A DNA stretch of 64,000 nucleotides from Parabacteroides hominis (GCF_014287585.1 NZ_JACOOJ010000003.1:141955-205954); one strand, 5' to 3'; positions 1 to 9,464 are shown, counted from the first letter of the stretch. Program-made: numbers and translations. Notes: a model not told the origin generated them from the sequence alone.

Positions 1-16
1 AAAAATAATATAGAAA

Positions 17-379
17 ATGGAAAGATTAACAAGACAGGAAGAGGATGTGATGCGCTGGATCTGGCAGATTGAGCCGTGTTTTATCAAAGACATTCTGGCG
101 AAGTATGAAGAGCCTAAGCCTCCTTATACGACACTCGCCTCTATTGTGAAGAATCTGGAACGTAAGAAATACGTGAAAGCAAAACGTTACGGAAATACTT
201 ACGAATACAGGCCGCTGATCCCACAGGAAGAATATAAACGGACGTTTATGGGAAGTGTGGTGAACAACTATTTCGAGAACTCTTACAAGGAAATGGTCTC
301 CTTCTTTGCTAAGGAACAGAAGATTTCGACCGATGAGTTGAAAGAGATTATCGACATGATTGAGAAAGGACGAGAATAA
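17..379 (+). CDS. BlaI/MecI/CopY-family transcriptional repressor
   Basis: A 120-residue winged-helix repressor of the BlaI/MecI type. The N-terminal half has the family pattern: LTRQEEDVMRWIW, then a recognition-helix region (PPYTTLASIVKNLERKKYV) and a wing rich in Lys/Arg/Tyr. The C-terminal half is the helical dimerisation region. Members bind operators as dimers and are released when a partner M56 membrane peptidase signals. That partner is the next gene, 20 nt downstream, so the pair is a sensor-repressor unit. No beta-lactamase is nearby; TPR and propeller genes follow, so the signal is unlikely to be simply beta-lactam. Family call secure; target genes inferred from context. Confidence 0.9.
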   Translation: MERLTRQEEDVMRWIWQIEPCFIKDILAKYEEPKPPYTTLASIVKNLERKKYVKAKRYGNTYEYRPLIPQEEYKRTFMGSVVNNYFENSYKEMVSFFAKEQKISTDELKEIIDMIEKGRE

Positions 380-399
380 ACCGTTAAATACATGATGCC

Positions 400-2136
400 A
401 TGACACCGGAATTTGCCTACTTCTTGAAGGTAAATGTAGCTTTTATACTCCTTTATGCCTTCTACCGGTTGTTCTTTTACAAGGACACCTTCTTCAAACT
501 GCGCCGTACCATCCTGTTGGCGTTCTTTGGAGTGTCATTGCTTTACCCGTTGATGAATATTCAGGATTGGATCCGGGAGCAGGAACCGATGGTGGAAGTC
601 ATACAAATGTATTCGGCAATCTTGCCCGAAACGACGATAACTCCTGGCAATGTTCCCGAAACAAACTGGCATGATCTGTTGCTTTCCGGTGTTTCTTATC
701 TCTATTGGGGCGGCGTTATCGCCTTGTTGCTCCGTTTTTTAGTGCAGTTGGGCAGCATATTGTTGCTGGCACGGCAGTCGGAAGTGGCATTGATCCGTAA
801 CGTGCGTGTTCATCTGTTGGATAAACCTGCCGGTCCTTTTTCCTTTTTCCGGCTGGTATTCCTGCATCCCGGCTGCCATTCTGAGAAGGAGATCGATGAG
901 ATTCTGACACACGAGTGTACGCATGTCGACCAGTGGCATTCGATCGACGTGATTCTCTGCGAGCTGGTTAGTATCATCTGCTGGGTGAATCCGTTTGTCT
1001 GGCTGTTGAAAAGGGAGGTGCGCCATAACCTGGAATATCTGGCGGACGATACGGTGCTTGAGTCGGGCTATGACAGCCGTAGCTACCAGTACCACCTTTT
1101 GGGGTTGGCGCATACCAATAAATCGGCAGCCTCTTTATCCAATAACTTTAATATGCTGCATCTGAAAAACCGGATCAGCATGATGAACAAGAAACGTTCC
1201 CGGAGTATCGGGAGGACAAAATACCTGATTTTTATACCGGTTGTGGGCGCTTTGCTGATCCTGAGCAATGTCGATGCATTGGCTCGGATCACGGATGAGT
1301 TGGCGGAAAGCACGTTTGCCGATGTCTTGCTGCCTGACGCCATCCTGCCATTTCCGGTGGCCAGTCATGTCGCTCCGGGTGAAAAACGTGAAGAGTATGT
1401 CCTATCCGAAGAAGGGGCGGAAGCTGTCAAGCGTGCCCGTAACCAGATCTTTACGGTTGTAGAGGTGATGCCGGAATTTCCGGGCGGGCAGGGCGCTTTG
1501 CTGAAATTCCTGAAAACGAATGTCAAATATCCGGAATCGGCTATGAAGGAAGGCATAGAAGGACGGGTTAGTTGTTCTTTCGTTGTCGGAAAAGACGGAG
1601 TTATCTCGGATGCGGAAGTGATCCGTGGGGTAAGTCCGGCGCTGGATGAGGAGGCTTTGCGCGTGGTAAACTCCATGCCGGTGTGGTCGCCGGGAAAACA
1701 GAGGGGTGAAGCGGTTAATGTCAAATATACGGTCCCGGTAACTTTCCGGCTTTCCGGTGGAGAGAAAAAGACCTCTTCGCGTATCGCGAAGAGGCAGATT
1801 AAGGAAATCGATACGTCCGGTCGCATCTTTACAGTCGTGCAACATATGCCGGAATTTCCGGGTGGACAGGCTTTGTTATTGAAATATCTGGCAACACGGA
1901 TAAAATATCCGGTTATCGCCCAGGAGAATGGAATACAAGGCCGTGTCTCTTGCTCTTTCGTTGTCGATACGGATGGAAGTTTGAAAGATATAAAAGTGGT
2001 CCGTGGAATCGATCCTTCGCTGGACAAGGAGGCTGTCCGGGTGATCCGGGAAATGCCGAAGTGGAATCCCGGCGTACAAAATGATATGGCTGTAGCCGTA
2101 AAATATACGGTTCCGGTTACTTTCCGTTTGCAGTAA
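400..2136 (+). CDS. M56 (BlaR1-like) membrane metallopeptidase with two TonB C-terminal domains
   Basis: A 578-residue inner-membrane sensor peptidase. Predicted helices lie near residues 12-28, 36-52, 95-124 and 275-295. The zinc motif HECTH is at 171-175, with a downstream NLEYLADD acidic motif near 210-217 that is typical of M56. The exported C-terminal part holds two copies of a TonB C-terminal-like module (about 351-451 and 477-577), each opening with FTVV..MPEFPGGQ and ending YTVPVTFRL. Single TonB modules on M56 proteins are common in Bacteroidetes; a clear tandem duplication is less so. It follows the BlaI-type repressor and probably inactivates it on signal. The next gene starts about 33 nt after its stop. 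Peptidase family is secure; the signal is unknown. Confidence 0.9.
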   Translation: MTPEFAYFLKVNVAFILLYAFYRLFFYKDTFFKLRRTILLAFFGVSLLYPLMNIQDWIREQEPMVEVIQMYSAILPETTITPGNVPETNWHDLLLSGVSYLYWGGVIALLLRFLVQLGSILLLARQSEVALIRNVRVHLLDKPAGPFSFFRLVFLHPGCHSEKEIDEILTHECTHVDQWHSIDVILCELVSIICWVNPFVWLLKREVRHNLEYLADDTVLESGYDSRSYQYHLLGLAHTNKSAASLSNNFNMLHLKNRISMMNKKRSRSIGRTKYLIFIPVVGALLILSNVDALARITDELAESTFADVLLPDAILPFPVASHVAPGEKREEYVLSEEGAEAVKRARNQIFTVVEVMPEFPGGQGALLKFLKTNVKYPESAMKEGIEGRVSCSFVVGKDGVISDAEVIRGVSPALDEEALRVVNSMPVWSPGKQRGEAVNVKYTVPVTFRLSGGEKKTSSRIAKRQIKEIDTSGRIFTVVQHMPEFPGGQALLLKYLATRIKYPVIAQENGIQGRVSCSFVVDTDGSLKDIKVVRGIDPSLDKEAVRVIREMPKWNPGVQNDMAVAVKYTVPVTFRLQ

Positions 2137-2169
2137 TTGACCGGAATAGGTCATAAATACGATACCATT

Positions 2170-3723
2170 ATGAAATGTAAGTTTTCTCTATTACTGTTTC
2201 TTTGCGTACTGTCCCTTTGGGGACAGGCGCAAAGTTTTACGCTTCAGGAATTGGTCAACAAGAAACAATTTCAGGAAGTTATAGCACGTGCGGACAGTCT
2301 TACCCCTGCCGATTCAGCCGATTACGCCACGATGTCGGCAATCGGGCAGGCGTATGAGGGGCTGTTGCGCTACAAGGATGCTTATCAGTGCTTTTCTTAT
2401 TGCCTAAAGATGGATACGAACAATGTGGATGCGTTGAATGCCGTTGCCCGGAATGCAATCAATTTCGGAAGAATAGCGGAAGCGAAACAATGTTACCATA
2501 AGGTGCTGGAGGCCGACAGCATGAATTTCTATGCCAACTATCAGTTGGCACGCCTCTATTATCAGTTGGGAGATTTTGGTAAAGCGACGGAACACTATCA
2601 TATACTCGCTTCCATCGAAGGTGAGAATCCTTCTATCCTGACCGGTCTGGCTGATTGCCATATCAAAAAGGGAACCGGGCCTAATACGTTGATCGCCCTC
2701 TCTTTGTATGCCCGTGCTCTGGAACTGAACCCGGAAAATGTGCGTGTGGCTTCTTCTCTGATAAATGTGTTGCTCCGGATGGGAGACGGGAAAGGGGCGT
2801 TGCAGGTGTGCGATACCGCTTTGTTCTATAATCCGGATAACAGCCAGATACGGCAGAGTAAAGGGATGGCTCTTTATATGACGAAAGATTATAAGCAGGC
2901 TGATTCGGTCTATACCGGTCTATTGGCCGACGGCGATTCTTCTTTCTTGAATCTTAAATATGCAGGTGCGGCCCGCTATATGTCCGGCCATGCGCTCGAT
3001 GGGGTCGAGCTGTTGGAGAAAGCCTATGAAATGGATTCGACGGATGTGGAAACAGTCATGCTGTATGGCGCTTCCCTGGGAAAAACTTACGACCGCAAAC
3101 GGGCTTACGAGCTTTTCGACTTGGCAGAAACGAATATGCAACCGAAGAAGTTCCTCGTTAATCTGCTGACGACTTTCCGGGGAGACGCGTTGAAACGGGA
3201 CGGGCGTTGGCCTGAAGCGGAAAAGCTGTATTATGCCGCTTGGAAGAAAGACCCGGATCAGTTGAATTTCCTGTATGAGATCAGCAGGCATTATTGGGAT
3301 GTCGATCCGGGACTGTTCCGGAATGAGAAGGAATTGCAAAAAACTATTTTCAGCAAATATACTTACCTGATGGCCTATATGAAGACGGACAAGTCGCAAA
3401 AGTACTTGTACAATTACCGTCCTTTCCTGGAAGCGGTTTGCGAAGACGCTTTTTTCAAGAATGCCGACGAGGTGACGATGTTGGCTCCTGACGGAAAGAA
3501 AACGAAGTTGGCTGTCTCCGATCTGCGTGCATTGGTCGCCCAACTGCCGCAGATGCCGGAAGATGAACTTCTGAGGCGCAAGAAGATGCAGGAACAAATG
3601 CTCAAAGTGCAGAAAAGAGAAAAGGATTTGCGTAAAAGCGGCGCTAAACTCGACACGCTCGCCCTGAGTAAGGAAGAAGAAGAGAAAGCGCGGAAAATGC
3701 TGAAAGACGCCGGCTTGGAATAG
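2170..3723 (+). CDS. Secreted tetratricopeptide-repeat protein
   Basis: The start is placed at the ATG at 2170, because it directly precedes a signal peptide (MKCKFSLLLFLCVLSLWGQAQS); an in-frame TTG lies 33 nt upstream. The 517-residue product is mostly TPR-like helical pairs (for example ALNAVARNAINFGRIAEAK and NFYANYQLARLYYQLGDFGK). It ends in a lysine/glutamate-rich, probably coiled-coil tail (RRKKMQEQMLKVQKREKDLR). It likely acts in the periplasm as a protein-protein scaffold. It sits in the BlaI/M56 cluster, where TPR proteins are frequent companions in Bacteroidetes. No enzymatic motif was seen. Confidence 0.85.
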   Translation: MKCKFSLLLFLCVLSLWGQAQSFTLQELVNKKQFQEVIARADSLTPADSADYATMSAIGQAYEGLLRYKDAYQCFSYCLKMDTNNVDALNAVARNAINFGRIAEAKQCYHKVLEADSMNFYANYQLARLYYQLGDFGKATEHYHILASIEGENPSILTGLADCHIKKGTGPNTLIALSLYARALELNPENVRVASSLINVLLRMGDGKGALQVCDTALFYNPDNSQIRQSKGMALYMTKDYKQADSVYTGLLADGDSSFLNLKYAGAARYMSGHALDGVELLEKAYEMDSTDVETVMLYGASLGKTYDRKRAYELFDLAETNMQPKKFLVNLLTTFRGDALKRDGRWPEAEKLYYAAWKKDPDQLNFLYEISRHYWDVDPGLFRNEKELQKTIFSKYTYLMAYMKTDKSQKYLYNYRPFLEAVCEDAFFKNADEVTMLAPDGKKTKLAVSDLRALVAQLPQMPEDELLRRKKMQEQMLKVQKREKDLRKSGAKLDTLALSKEEEEKARKMLKDAGLE

Positions 3724-3756
3724 GCAGAGCTTCAGAACAATATAATTGATATAAAT

Positions 3757-4917
3757 ATGGGAAGGCAGATTCTAATTTTGTTTTTGATGTCTACTTTTGG
3801 TTTGCTGCAAGCACAGATCACGATTCCTTTTGCCAAGGGAATTGCAGACAATAAAGAAATCAAATTAAGCGAGGTGGCGTCTGAAATCAGATATATTCCG
3901 TTAGAAACGACTGCTGAGTCCTTATTGGAACAGGATATCCTGGACGTGACTATTGCCGGAGGCTATTTGTTTGTCTGTGACTATAAGAAGCTACTCCAGT
4001 TTACTCCGGAAGGAAAGTTTGTCCGTCAGATCGGTAAAGCGGGACAAGGACCAGGCGAGTATACGGAAAGCATCTTGGGAGTCACATATAATGAGTCTCT
4101 CAAGGAGATTTATCTTTCTGATCCGAGACAACTCAAGTTGCATGTTTATTCTTTTGCCGGTACGTTTTTGCATGATATCAACATGGAGGGAAGAGAGTAT
4201 GTACGATTGCAAGATAAGGGATGCTTTTATGCCGTTTATAATGATTTCCTTTACGATAAACAAAAGAGAGGAAAAGAGATGGTCGTCTATGACGAGAACG
4301 GCAAAGAACTGTATAATTTCCGTTTCCGCCCGAAAGAGGGTGTCCGTTATCCGGGGATAAATTTTGCGTTGCCTGTGATTTATGCTTACCAAGATGCCAT
4401 TTATTATAAGAATCCGCTTGAACTGGAAATCAACCGGATCGAAAAGAAGAAACGGAAACCTGTTTATAAACTGGATTTGCGTGATTTGGAGAAGTTGAAT
4501 CATGAGGAAGACGGAAAACTGGTTATTGATAAAGAGAAACAGGTGGGCGGTTATCAACCGAATGAGATAGCAAAAAAGAAAATCTATTTTCAGGATATAT
4601 TTGAACTGGATCACAAAATGGGAATCTATTATTTCCAGGAGGACGAACGGCGTTTTGCTTGGTATGACAAGCAAAACGGAAAGGTTTGCCGTGTTCGTGC
4701 TTTACAAGCGGACATGGATGGCTTCACGGATGATCTGGAAGGCGGCTGTCCGGTGCTGCCTGAATTTCTCAGAAACGGAAAGTTGGTAGGTGTCGTTCCC
4801 GCTCCGGTTTTACAGGAGAAGGCAAAACCTGCGAACGCCAAAGGCTCGCTAAAGAAAGTGATGGAGAATCTTTTAGAAGACGATAACCAGGTGATACAGG
4901 TCGTGACATTGAAATAA
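3757..4917 (+). CDS. Six-bladed beta-propeller secreted protein
   Basis: A 386-residue protein with a signal peptide (MGRQILILFLMSTFGLLQAQ). It has the family signature of Bacteroidales six-bladed beta-propellers: IRYIPLETT near residue 50, then FTPEGKFVRQIGKAGQGPGEY. These NHL-like secreted proteins are usually found beside transporters or sensors; their ligands are mostly unknown. It lies 33 nt after the TPR gene and 18 nt before a second propeller gene, so the run from the repressor to 6138 looks like one transcription unit. The C-terminus carries a Lys-rich segment (LQEKAKPANAKGSLKKVMEN) not obviously part of the propeller. Confidence 0.8.
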   Translation: MGRQILILFLMSTFGLLQAQITIPFAKGIADNKEIKLSEVASEIRYIPLETTAESLLEQDILDVTIAGGYLFVCDYKKLLQFTPEGKFVRQIGKAGQGPGEYTESILGVTYNESLKEIYLSDPRQLKLHVYSFAGTFLHDINMEGREYVRLQDKGCFYAVYNDFLYDKQKRGKEMVVYDENGKELYNFRFRPKEGVRYPGINFALPVIYAYQDAIYYKNPLELEINRIEKKKRKPVYKLDLRDLEKLNHEEDGKLVIDKEKQVGGYQPNEIAKKKIYFQDIFELDHKMGIYYFQEDERRFAWYDKQNGKVCRVRALQADMDGFTDDLEGGCPVLPEFLRNGKLVGVVPAPVLQEKAKPANAKGSLKKVMENLLEDDNQVIQVVTLK

Positions 4918-4935
4918 AGAACAAATAATATTGAT

Positions 4936-6138
4936 ATGTATAAACATTTACTCTTATTCAGTATTGTATTATTCTTTTCAGCATGTGGTGGAAAGAAAGC
5001 AGAGCCGGAACAGATTGTCGAGATTGAACCGGCAGAACCCGAATATCCCATAACCGTTCCGTTTGAGGCGGGAGTTGCTGTAGTACGGGAAATGAAACTG
5101 AGTGATATTGCTGATTCGGTACGGTATATTCCGTTGGAGACAAATGATAAATGTTTGATTAAATCCATTAATCCCGGCGGAGTTCTGAAGACTGGTAAAT
5201 ATTGGTTTTTACCCTGGGTGGAAGATTTGTTCCAGTATACGGCAGATGGAAAGTTCGTCCGGAAGCTGGGGTCTAAAGGTGGTGGCCCCGGACAATTTAA
5301 TTATATCCAACAGGTGGATGTGAATGAAGAAACAGGTCTTGTTTTTATGCTGACGACCACCCGGAAGATTAATGTGTATGACATGGAAACCGGGAAATTT
5401 CTTTATGACATCAAGATACCGGAAAGGGAAACCGGGCAGTTTGCCATGTTGAACGATACGACTGTCGCCACTTTTATGCCTAATAGCAGCGGGCAGCAAA
5501 AAGAACGTATTTATATCTCCAATAGAAAGGGAGAGACATTGAATACATTCTATCGTTCGGACTTGTTTGAGATCAAGAGTGGAACCCGGTGGCTAATGGG
5601 TGGAGGTGCTGATCGGTATCTGTTCCATTATGAAGATATGGTTTGTTATAAAGAGTATTATAATGACACGCTGTTTGTCGTGACAGAAAAGGAACTTGAA
5701 CCTCGTTATATCATTGATCTGGGCAAATATTCCATTCCTATTGACTGCCGGATGGAAGCATGTGATGGAGACTGGAAAAGATATGCAACTGTCGCTTCTC
5801 CTTATATTCAAAATTCGGTGATCGAAACAGACCCTCTACTCTTTATGCCATATAAATATTGGGCAGGGGAAAAACAGCGTGAACGCCACATAATGCTTTA
5901 TGACAAAAGAGCGAAGGAATGTTTTTCCATTCCGGGCGGTTATATCAAGAACGACTTTCCCGGTGCTTTGCCTTTGCGTCCGGCGACTTCTTTGAACCGG
6001 AACACCCTGGTCTCTGTCTGGGAAGTCGAAGATCTTATGAAAGAAGCAGAAAAGAATCCGGCTGTCCTGGATCATCCTCAATTGAAAAGATTGACTGAAG
6101 ATGATAATCCGGTACTGATGGTCGTTTATATGAAATAA
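4936..6138 (+). CDS. Six-bladed beta-propeller lipoprotein
   Basis: A 400-residue paralogue of the preceding gene. It carries a lipoprotein signal (LFFSAC, with the lipobox cysteine near residue 17) instead of a cleavable signal peptide. It shares the family hallmarks VRYIPLETN and TADGKFVRKLGSKGGGPGQF. Being lipid-anchored while its neighbour is soluble, the pair may work at the outer or inner membrane face. Probably the last intact gene of the BlaI-type operon; a 14-codon signal-peptide-like fragment follows immediately. Function unknown. Confidence 0.8.
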   Translation: MYKHLLLFSIVLFFSACGGKKAEPEQIVEIEPAEPEYPITVPFEAGVAVVREMKLSDIADSVRYIPLETNDKCLIKSINPGGVLKTGKYWFLPWVEDLFQYTADGKFVRKLGSKGGGPGQFNYIQQVDVNEETGLVFMLTTTRKINVYDMETGKFLYDIKIPERETGQFAMLNDTTVATFMPNSSGQQKERIYISNRKGETLNTFYRSDLFEIKSGTRWLMGGGADRYLFHYEDMVCYKEYYNDTLFVVTEKELEPRYIIDLGKYSIPIDCRMEACDGDWKRYATVASPYIQNSVIETDPLLFMPYKYWAGEKQRERHIMLYDKRAKECFSIPGGYIKNDFPGALPLRPATSLNRNTLVSVWEVEDLMKEAEKNPAVLDHPQLKRLTEDDNPVLMVVYMK

Positions 6139-6140
6139 GC

Positions 6141-6185
6141 TATGATGCGTTTTATTGGATTAGTACTATTGATCGGGCTGATATG
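6141..6185 (+). pseudogene. Possible remnant of a third gene start (signal-peptide-like 14 codons)
   Basis: An ATG 2 nt after the propeller stop opens MMRFIGLVLLIGLI and then stops. This hydrophobic segment looks like the beginning of a signal peptide. The spacing matches the other genes in the cluster, so it may be the 5-prime scar of a deleted family member. It is too short to prove. Confidence 0.3.
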
Positions 6186-6257
6186 AAAGAATATATCTGG
6201 TTCGAGTTGTTGTTTACCGGAAAGTAGGTGGCGTGACGTGAATTTTTAATCCTTTTA

Positions 6258-6288
6258 TTGCGTGAGGCGATAACAAAATATATCTTTG
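6258..6288 (+). promoter_or_regulatory. Promoter for the patatin-like gene
   Basis: TTG at 6258-6260, a 20-nt spacer and TATCTTTG at 6281-6288 match the Bacteroidetes -33/-7 pattern. It lies about 100 nt before the patatin-like start, separating that gene from the upstream cluster. Confidence 0.6.
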
Positions 6289-6392
6289 CCATTGGATACA
6301 AATAAGATATTCGTTATGAAGTAGTAACGATTAATAAGTGCTTGCTCGTAGAAGAATATATCCGTAGGTAACAACTAAATAAAGGGATTGTG

Positions 6393-8606
6393 ATGGTGAA
6401 GAAATACCTGTCTCTTTTGCTTATATGCTTGCTTGCTTGGCCTGCGATGGCGGGGGAACGCAAGAAAGTCGCTGTCGTGTTGGGCGGTGGCGGTGCAAAG
6501 GGTGTGGCGCATATCGGGGTATTGAAAGTGTTGGAGGAAGCCGGTATACCGATCGATATCGTGACCGGGACCAGTATGGGAGCGATCGTCGGAGGTTTGT
6601 ATGCCATCGGTTACAGCCCGGACGAGATCAAGGAAATGGTAGAGTCGCAGGACTGGGAGATGTTGCTGAGCGACAAAGTGAAACGTAGCCATTTGCTTTT
6701 TCCTGAAAAGGAGAAGGCAGAACGTTATATAGTCTCCCTGCCTTTCGGATTGGAGAAGAAAGACCGGGTGATCGACGGGGTTGTGAAAGGACAGAACCTG
6801 CAAAACCTCTTTTCGGACTTGACGATCGGTTATCACGATTCGGTCGATTTCAACTCTTTCCGGATGCCGTTTGCTTGTGTGGCGGTCGATATGGTTAGTG
6901 GAAAAGATTATGTATTCCACAAAGGTAGCCTTCCGCTTGCCATGCGTGCCAGTATGGCGATCCCGGCTGTGTTTACACCTGTCCGGCTGGACAGCATGGT
7001 GCTTGTCGATGGCGGGTTGAACAATAATTATCCGGTAGATGTCGCGCTTGCTATGGGCGCGGATATCATTATCGGCGTGGATCTGGCAACGAGCGATCTG
7101 CGGACCTACGACCGCCTGCATTCTCCCGGTGATATCGCAACGCAGATCATCGCTTTGCACGGCTATGACAAATATGCGCGGAACCGCGACCGGACCGATC
7201 TGCTGTTTCGTCCGGATATGGAACCTTACCGTTCCGCCAGTTTTGCTCCCGCCGCTCTCGACACGATGTTGCACAGGGGAGAAGCCGATGCCCGCCGCCG
7301 TTGGGACGAAATCATGGCTTTGAAGCGTAAGATCGGCCTTTCGGATGCCGATACCATTTCCATACAGGCCCGGCGTCTGGCGCATCGTCCCGTTTTGCCT
7401 GCCGATACTTTCTATGTCCGTCATATCCGTTTCGATGGAGCCGATCCGCGCGACCTCAACTGGCTGCATCGTATCTGTGCGCTGAAGGAGAACAGCCATA
7501 TCACGCTGAAGGAACTTCGCAAGTCCATGTCTATCCTGGTCGGGACTAATGCCTATGCCTATGTGAACTACAAACTGACCGGCGAGAACCAGCAGGATCT
7601 GGTCCTGACCTTGCAGCCTAAATCGGAAAGCTCGGTGAACTTAGGTATACGTTTCGATTCGGAGGAAATCATCGGGGTGTTGGTGAATGCCACCTATCAT
7701 AAGGGAAAACGGAATCATTCCCGGTTTGCTTTTACCGGGCGTGTGGGAAGCAAGATATCCTCTGCGATGCTGGATTACTCGATCGAACGTTCTCCGCTGC
7801 GCAATTTCAATTTGTCGTATAAGTTCAGCTATAATAACCTGGATATTTATGAGAAGGGGGATAAGCGGTTCAACACGACCTATACGCACCATCTCGCCGA
7901 ATTTGCTTATTCGGATATGAACTGGTTGAGCTTCAAGGTGAAGGCCGGACTTCGTTACGAGTATTTCAATTATAATTCCTTCCTCTATACCGGAAGCGAC
8001 GAACTGTACACGGTAAAGCCGGAGGGCTTTTTCAGCTATTTCGCATCGGCACATCTCGAAACATTGGACCGGCGGTATTTCCCTAATAAGGGAGTTTCTT
8101 TGGAGGCTGACTATTCATTATATACGGATAACTTTGTGAAATATAACGGCAGTTCTCCTTTCTCGGCCATCGGCTTGAAGTTTATGACGGTTTGTCCTAT
8201 TAGTTCACGTTTGAGTTTGCTGCCTGCGCTTTACGGGCGTGTCCTGATCGGAGGGAATACGGCTTATCCGTTCCTGAATGCGATCGGGGGAGAGACGTTC
8301 GGGCGTTATTTGGCTCAACAATTGCCTTTTGCCGGTATCAACCATGTGGAAATTCTGGATAATTCGGTCGTGGTGGCGCGTTTCCAGCTCCGGCAACGCA
8401 TCGCCGGGAACAATTATATCACGCTGACCGGCAACTATGGCATTCATGATAATGACTTTTTCCATTTGTTGAAGGGAAGAAGCCTTTGGGGCGGCAGCTT
8501 AGGATATGCTTATAACAGTATGGCCGGTCCGCTGAGTGCAACGTTCGGCATGTCCAACCGTAATTCGCACTTGCAGTTTTATATGAATTTGGGATTTATG
8601 TTTTAA
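6393..8606 (+). CDS. Patatin-like phospholipase with C-terminal Omp85-type beta-barrel
   Basis: The ATG at 6393 is preferred over the overlapping GTG at 6390. The 737-residue product has a signal peptide (MVKKYLSLLLICLLAWPAMA) and an N-terminal patatin domain. That domain shows the oxyanion motif GGGGAKG (about 31-37), the nucleophile motif GTSMG (Ser about 61) and the aspartate motif DGG in LVDGGLNNNYP. After a linker that may contain a POTRA-like segment (from about residue 345), the C-terminal 350 residues look like a surface-antigen/BamA-type barrel ending in NLGFMF. This is the PlpD-like two-partner architecture, in which the barrel anchors or exports the lipase. All catalytic residues are present. 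Substrate (a phospholipid ester) is inferred from the family. Confidence 0.92.
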   Translation: MVKKYLSLLLICLLAWPAMAGERKKVAVVLGGGGAKGVAHIGVLKVLEEAGIPIDIVTGTSMGAIVGGLYAIGYSPDEIKEMVESQDWEMLLSDKVKRSHLLFPEKEKAERYIVSLPFGLEKKDRVIDGVVKGQNLQNLFSDLTIGYHDSVDFNSFRMPFACVAVDMVSGKDYVFHKGSLPLAMRASMAIPAVFTPVRLDSMVLVDGGLNNNYPVDVALAMGADIIIGVDLATSDLRTYDRLHSPGDIATQIIALHGYDKYARNRDRTDLLFRPDMEPYRSASFAPAALDTMLHRGEADARRRWDEIMALKRKIGLSDADTISIQARRLAHRPVLPADTFYVRHIRFDGADPRDLNWLHRICALKENSHITLKELRKSMSILVGTNAYAYVNYKLTGENQQDLVLTLQPKSESSVNLGIRFDSEEIIGVLVNATYHKGKRNHSRFAFTGRVGSKISSAMLDYSIERSPLRNFNLSYKFSYNNLDIYEKGDKRFNTTYTHHLAEFAYSDMNWLSFKVKAGLRYEYFNYNSFLYTGSDELYTVKPEGFFSYFASAHLETLDRRYFPNKGVSLEADYSLYTDNFVKYNGSSPFSAIGLKFMTVCPISSRLSLLPALYGRVLIGGNTAYPFLNAIGGETFGRYLAQQLPFAGINHVEILDNSVVVARFQLRQRIAGNNYITLTGNYGIHDNDFFHLLKGRSLWGGSLGYAYNSMAGPLSATFGMSNRNSHLQFYMNLGFMF

Positions 8607-8623
8607 TATAATATATATAAGGT

Positions 8624-9298
8624 ATGAATGCAGAAATAATACAATTCCTGACAAAACTGCGTCAGAACAATAACCGGGAATGGTTCCAGGCAAATAAAGA
8701 CCGTTACGACCTTCTTCGCAAGGGTTTTATCGACGAAGTGCAACAATTGATTGACCGGATCGCCCTGTTCGATCCGGAAATAGCCGGATTGGAGGCGAAG
8801 GATTGCCTGTTCCGCATTTACCGGGATATTCGTTTTTCCCCTGATAAGACTCCGTATAAAATTCATTTTGCAGCCTATATGGCTTCCTGTGGCGGGCGGG
8901 GCAGTGAACGTGCCGGCTACTATATCCATCTTGAACCGGGTGGTTGCCTGCTTTCGGGTGGCGTTTGGTGTCCGCCGCCGGCCTTGTTGAAAGCGCTCCG
9001 TAAAGACATTTATGAAAATATAGAAGATTTTGTCGCCATCATGGAAAAGCCGGCTTTCAAGAAGACATATCCGGCAATGGAGGGTGAAGTCCTGAAACGT
9101 ATGCCTGCCGGCTATCCTTCCGATTTCAAATATGACGAAATTCTCCGCCACAAAGACTTTAGCGTCGTCTCCTACAAACCGGACGAATTCTTTTTCGCAT
9201 CTGACTGGATGGACAAAGCCATTGAAGATTTCAAACTTTTGTATCCGTTCAACCAATTCCTGAATTATACGGTAGATGAGTATTTAGGAAGAGTTTAA
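8624..9298 (+). CDS. DUF2461 (TIGR02453-family) protein
   Basis: A 224-residue cytosolic protein beginning MNAEIIQFLTKLRQNNNREWF. It has the family block FRIYRDIRFSPDKTPYKIHFAAY and a glycine-rich PGGCLLSGGVW segment. DUF2461 proteins are widespread, have no established biochemical role and are about this length. It lies 17 nt after the patatin-like gene, probably cotranscribed, and is followed by a GC-rich double hairpin. Confidence 0.88.
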   Translation: MNAEIIQFLTKLRQNNNREWFQANKDRYDLLRKGFIDEVQQLIDRIALFDPEIAGLEAKDCLFRIYRDIRFSPDKTPYKIHFAAYMASCGGRGSERAGYYIHLEPGGCLLSGGVWCPPPALLKALRKDIYENIEDFVAIMEKPAFKKTYPAMEGEVLKRMPAGYPSDFKYDEILRHKDFSVVSYKPDEFFFASDWMDKAIEDFKLLYPFNQFLNYTVDEYLGRV

Positions 9299-9334
9299 CA
9301 AGAACCATCGGTTCATAATCACCAAACAATCCCC

Positions 9335-9414
9335 GTAGAGGCAGGTTCCAAACCTGCCCGATCCAATATTCGATCTATCTGCCTCTATCGGGCGGGTTTG
9401 GAACCCGCCCCTAC
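9335..9414. repeat. REPIN-like pair of inverted palindromes
   Basis: Two GC-rich palindromes, GGCAGGTTCCAAACCTGCC (first) and a GGCGGGTTTGGAACCCGCC version (second), lie in opposite orientation and are flanked by GTAGAGG / CCCCTAC. Each half folds alone, and the two halves can also pair with each other. This is the layout of dispersed REP-type doublets. It may double as a terminator after the DUF2461 gene. Confidence 0.75.
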
Positions 9415-9464
9415 CAGCCTCTTTATTCCAATTTCAATATATATTTCTCGTGTTTCGTGAATAT

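Noticed and set aside
17..2136. A beta-lactam resistance operon
   Set aside because: BlaI/M56 are present, but no beta-lactamase or penicillin-binding protein gene is adjacent; in Bacteroidetes such pairs serve other signals as well.
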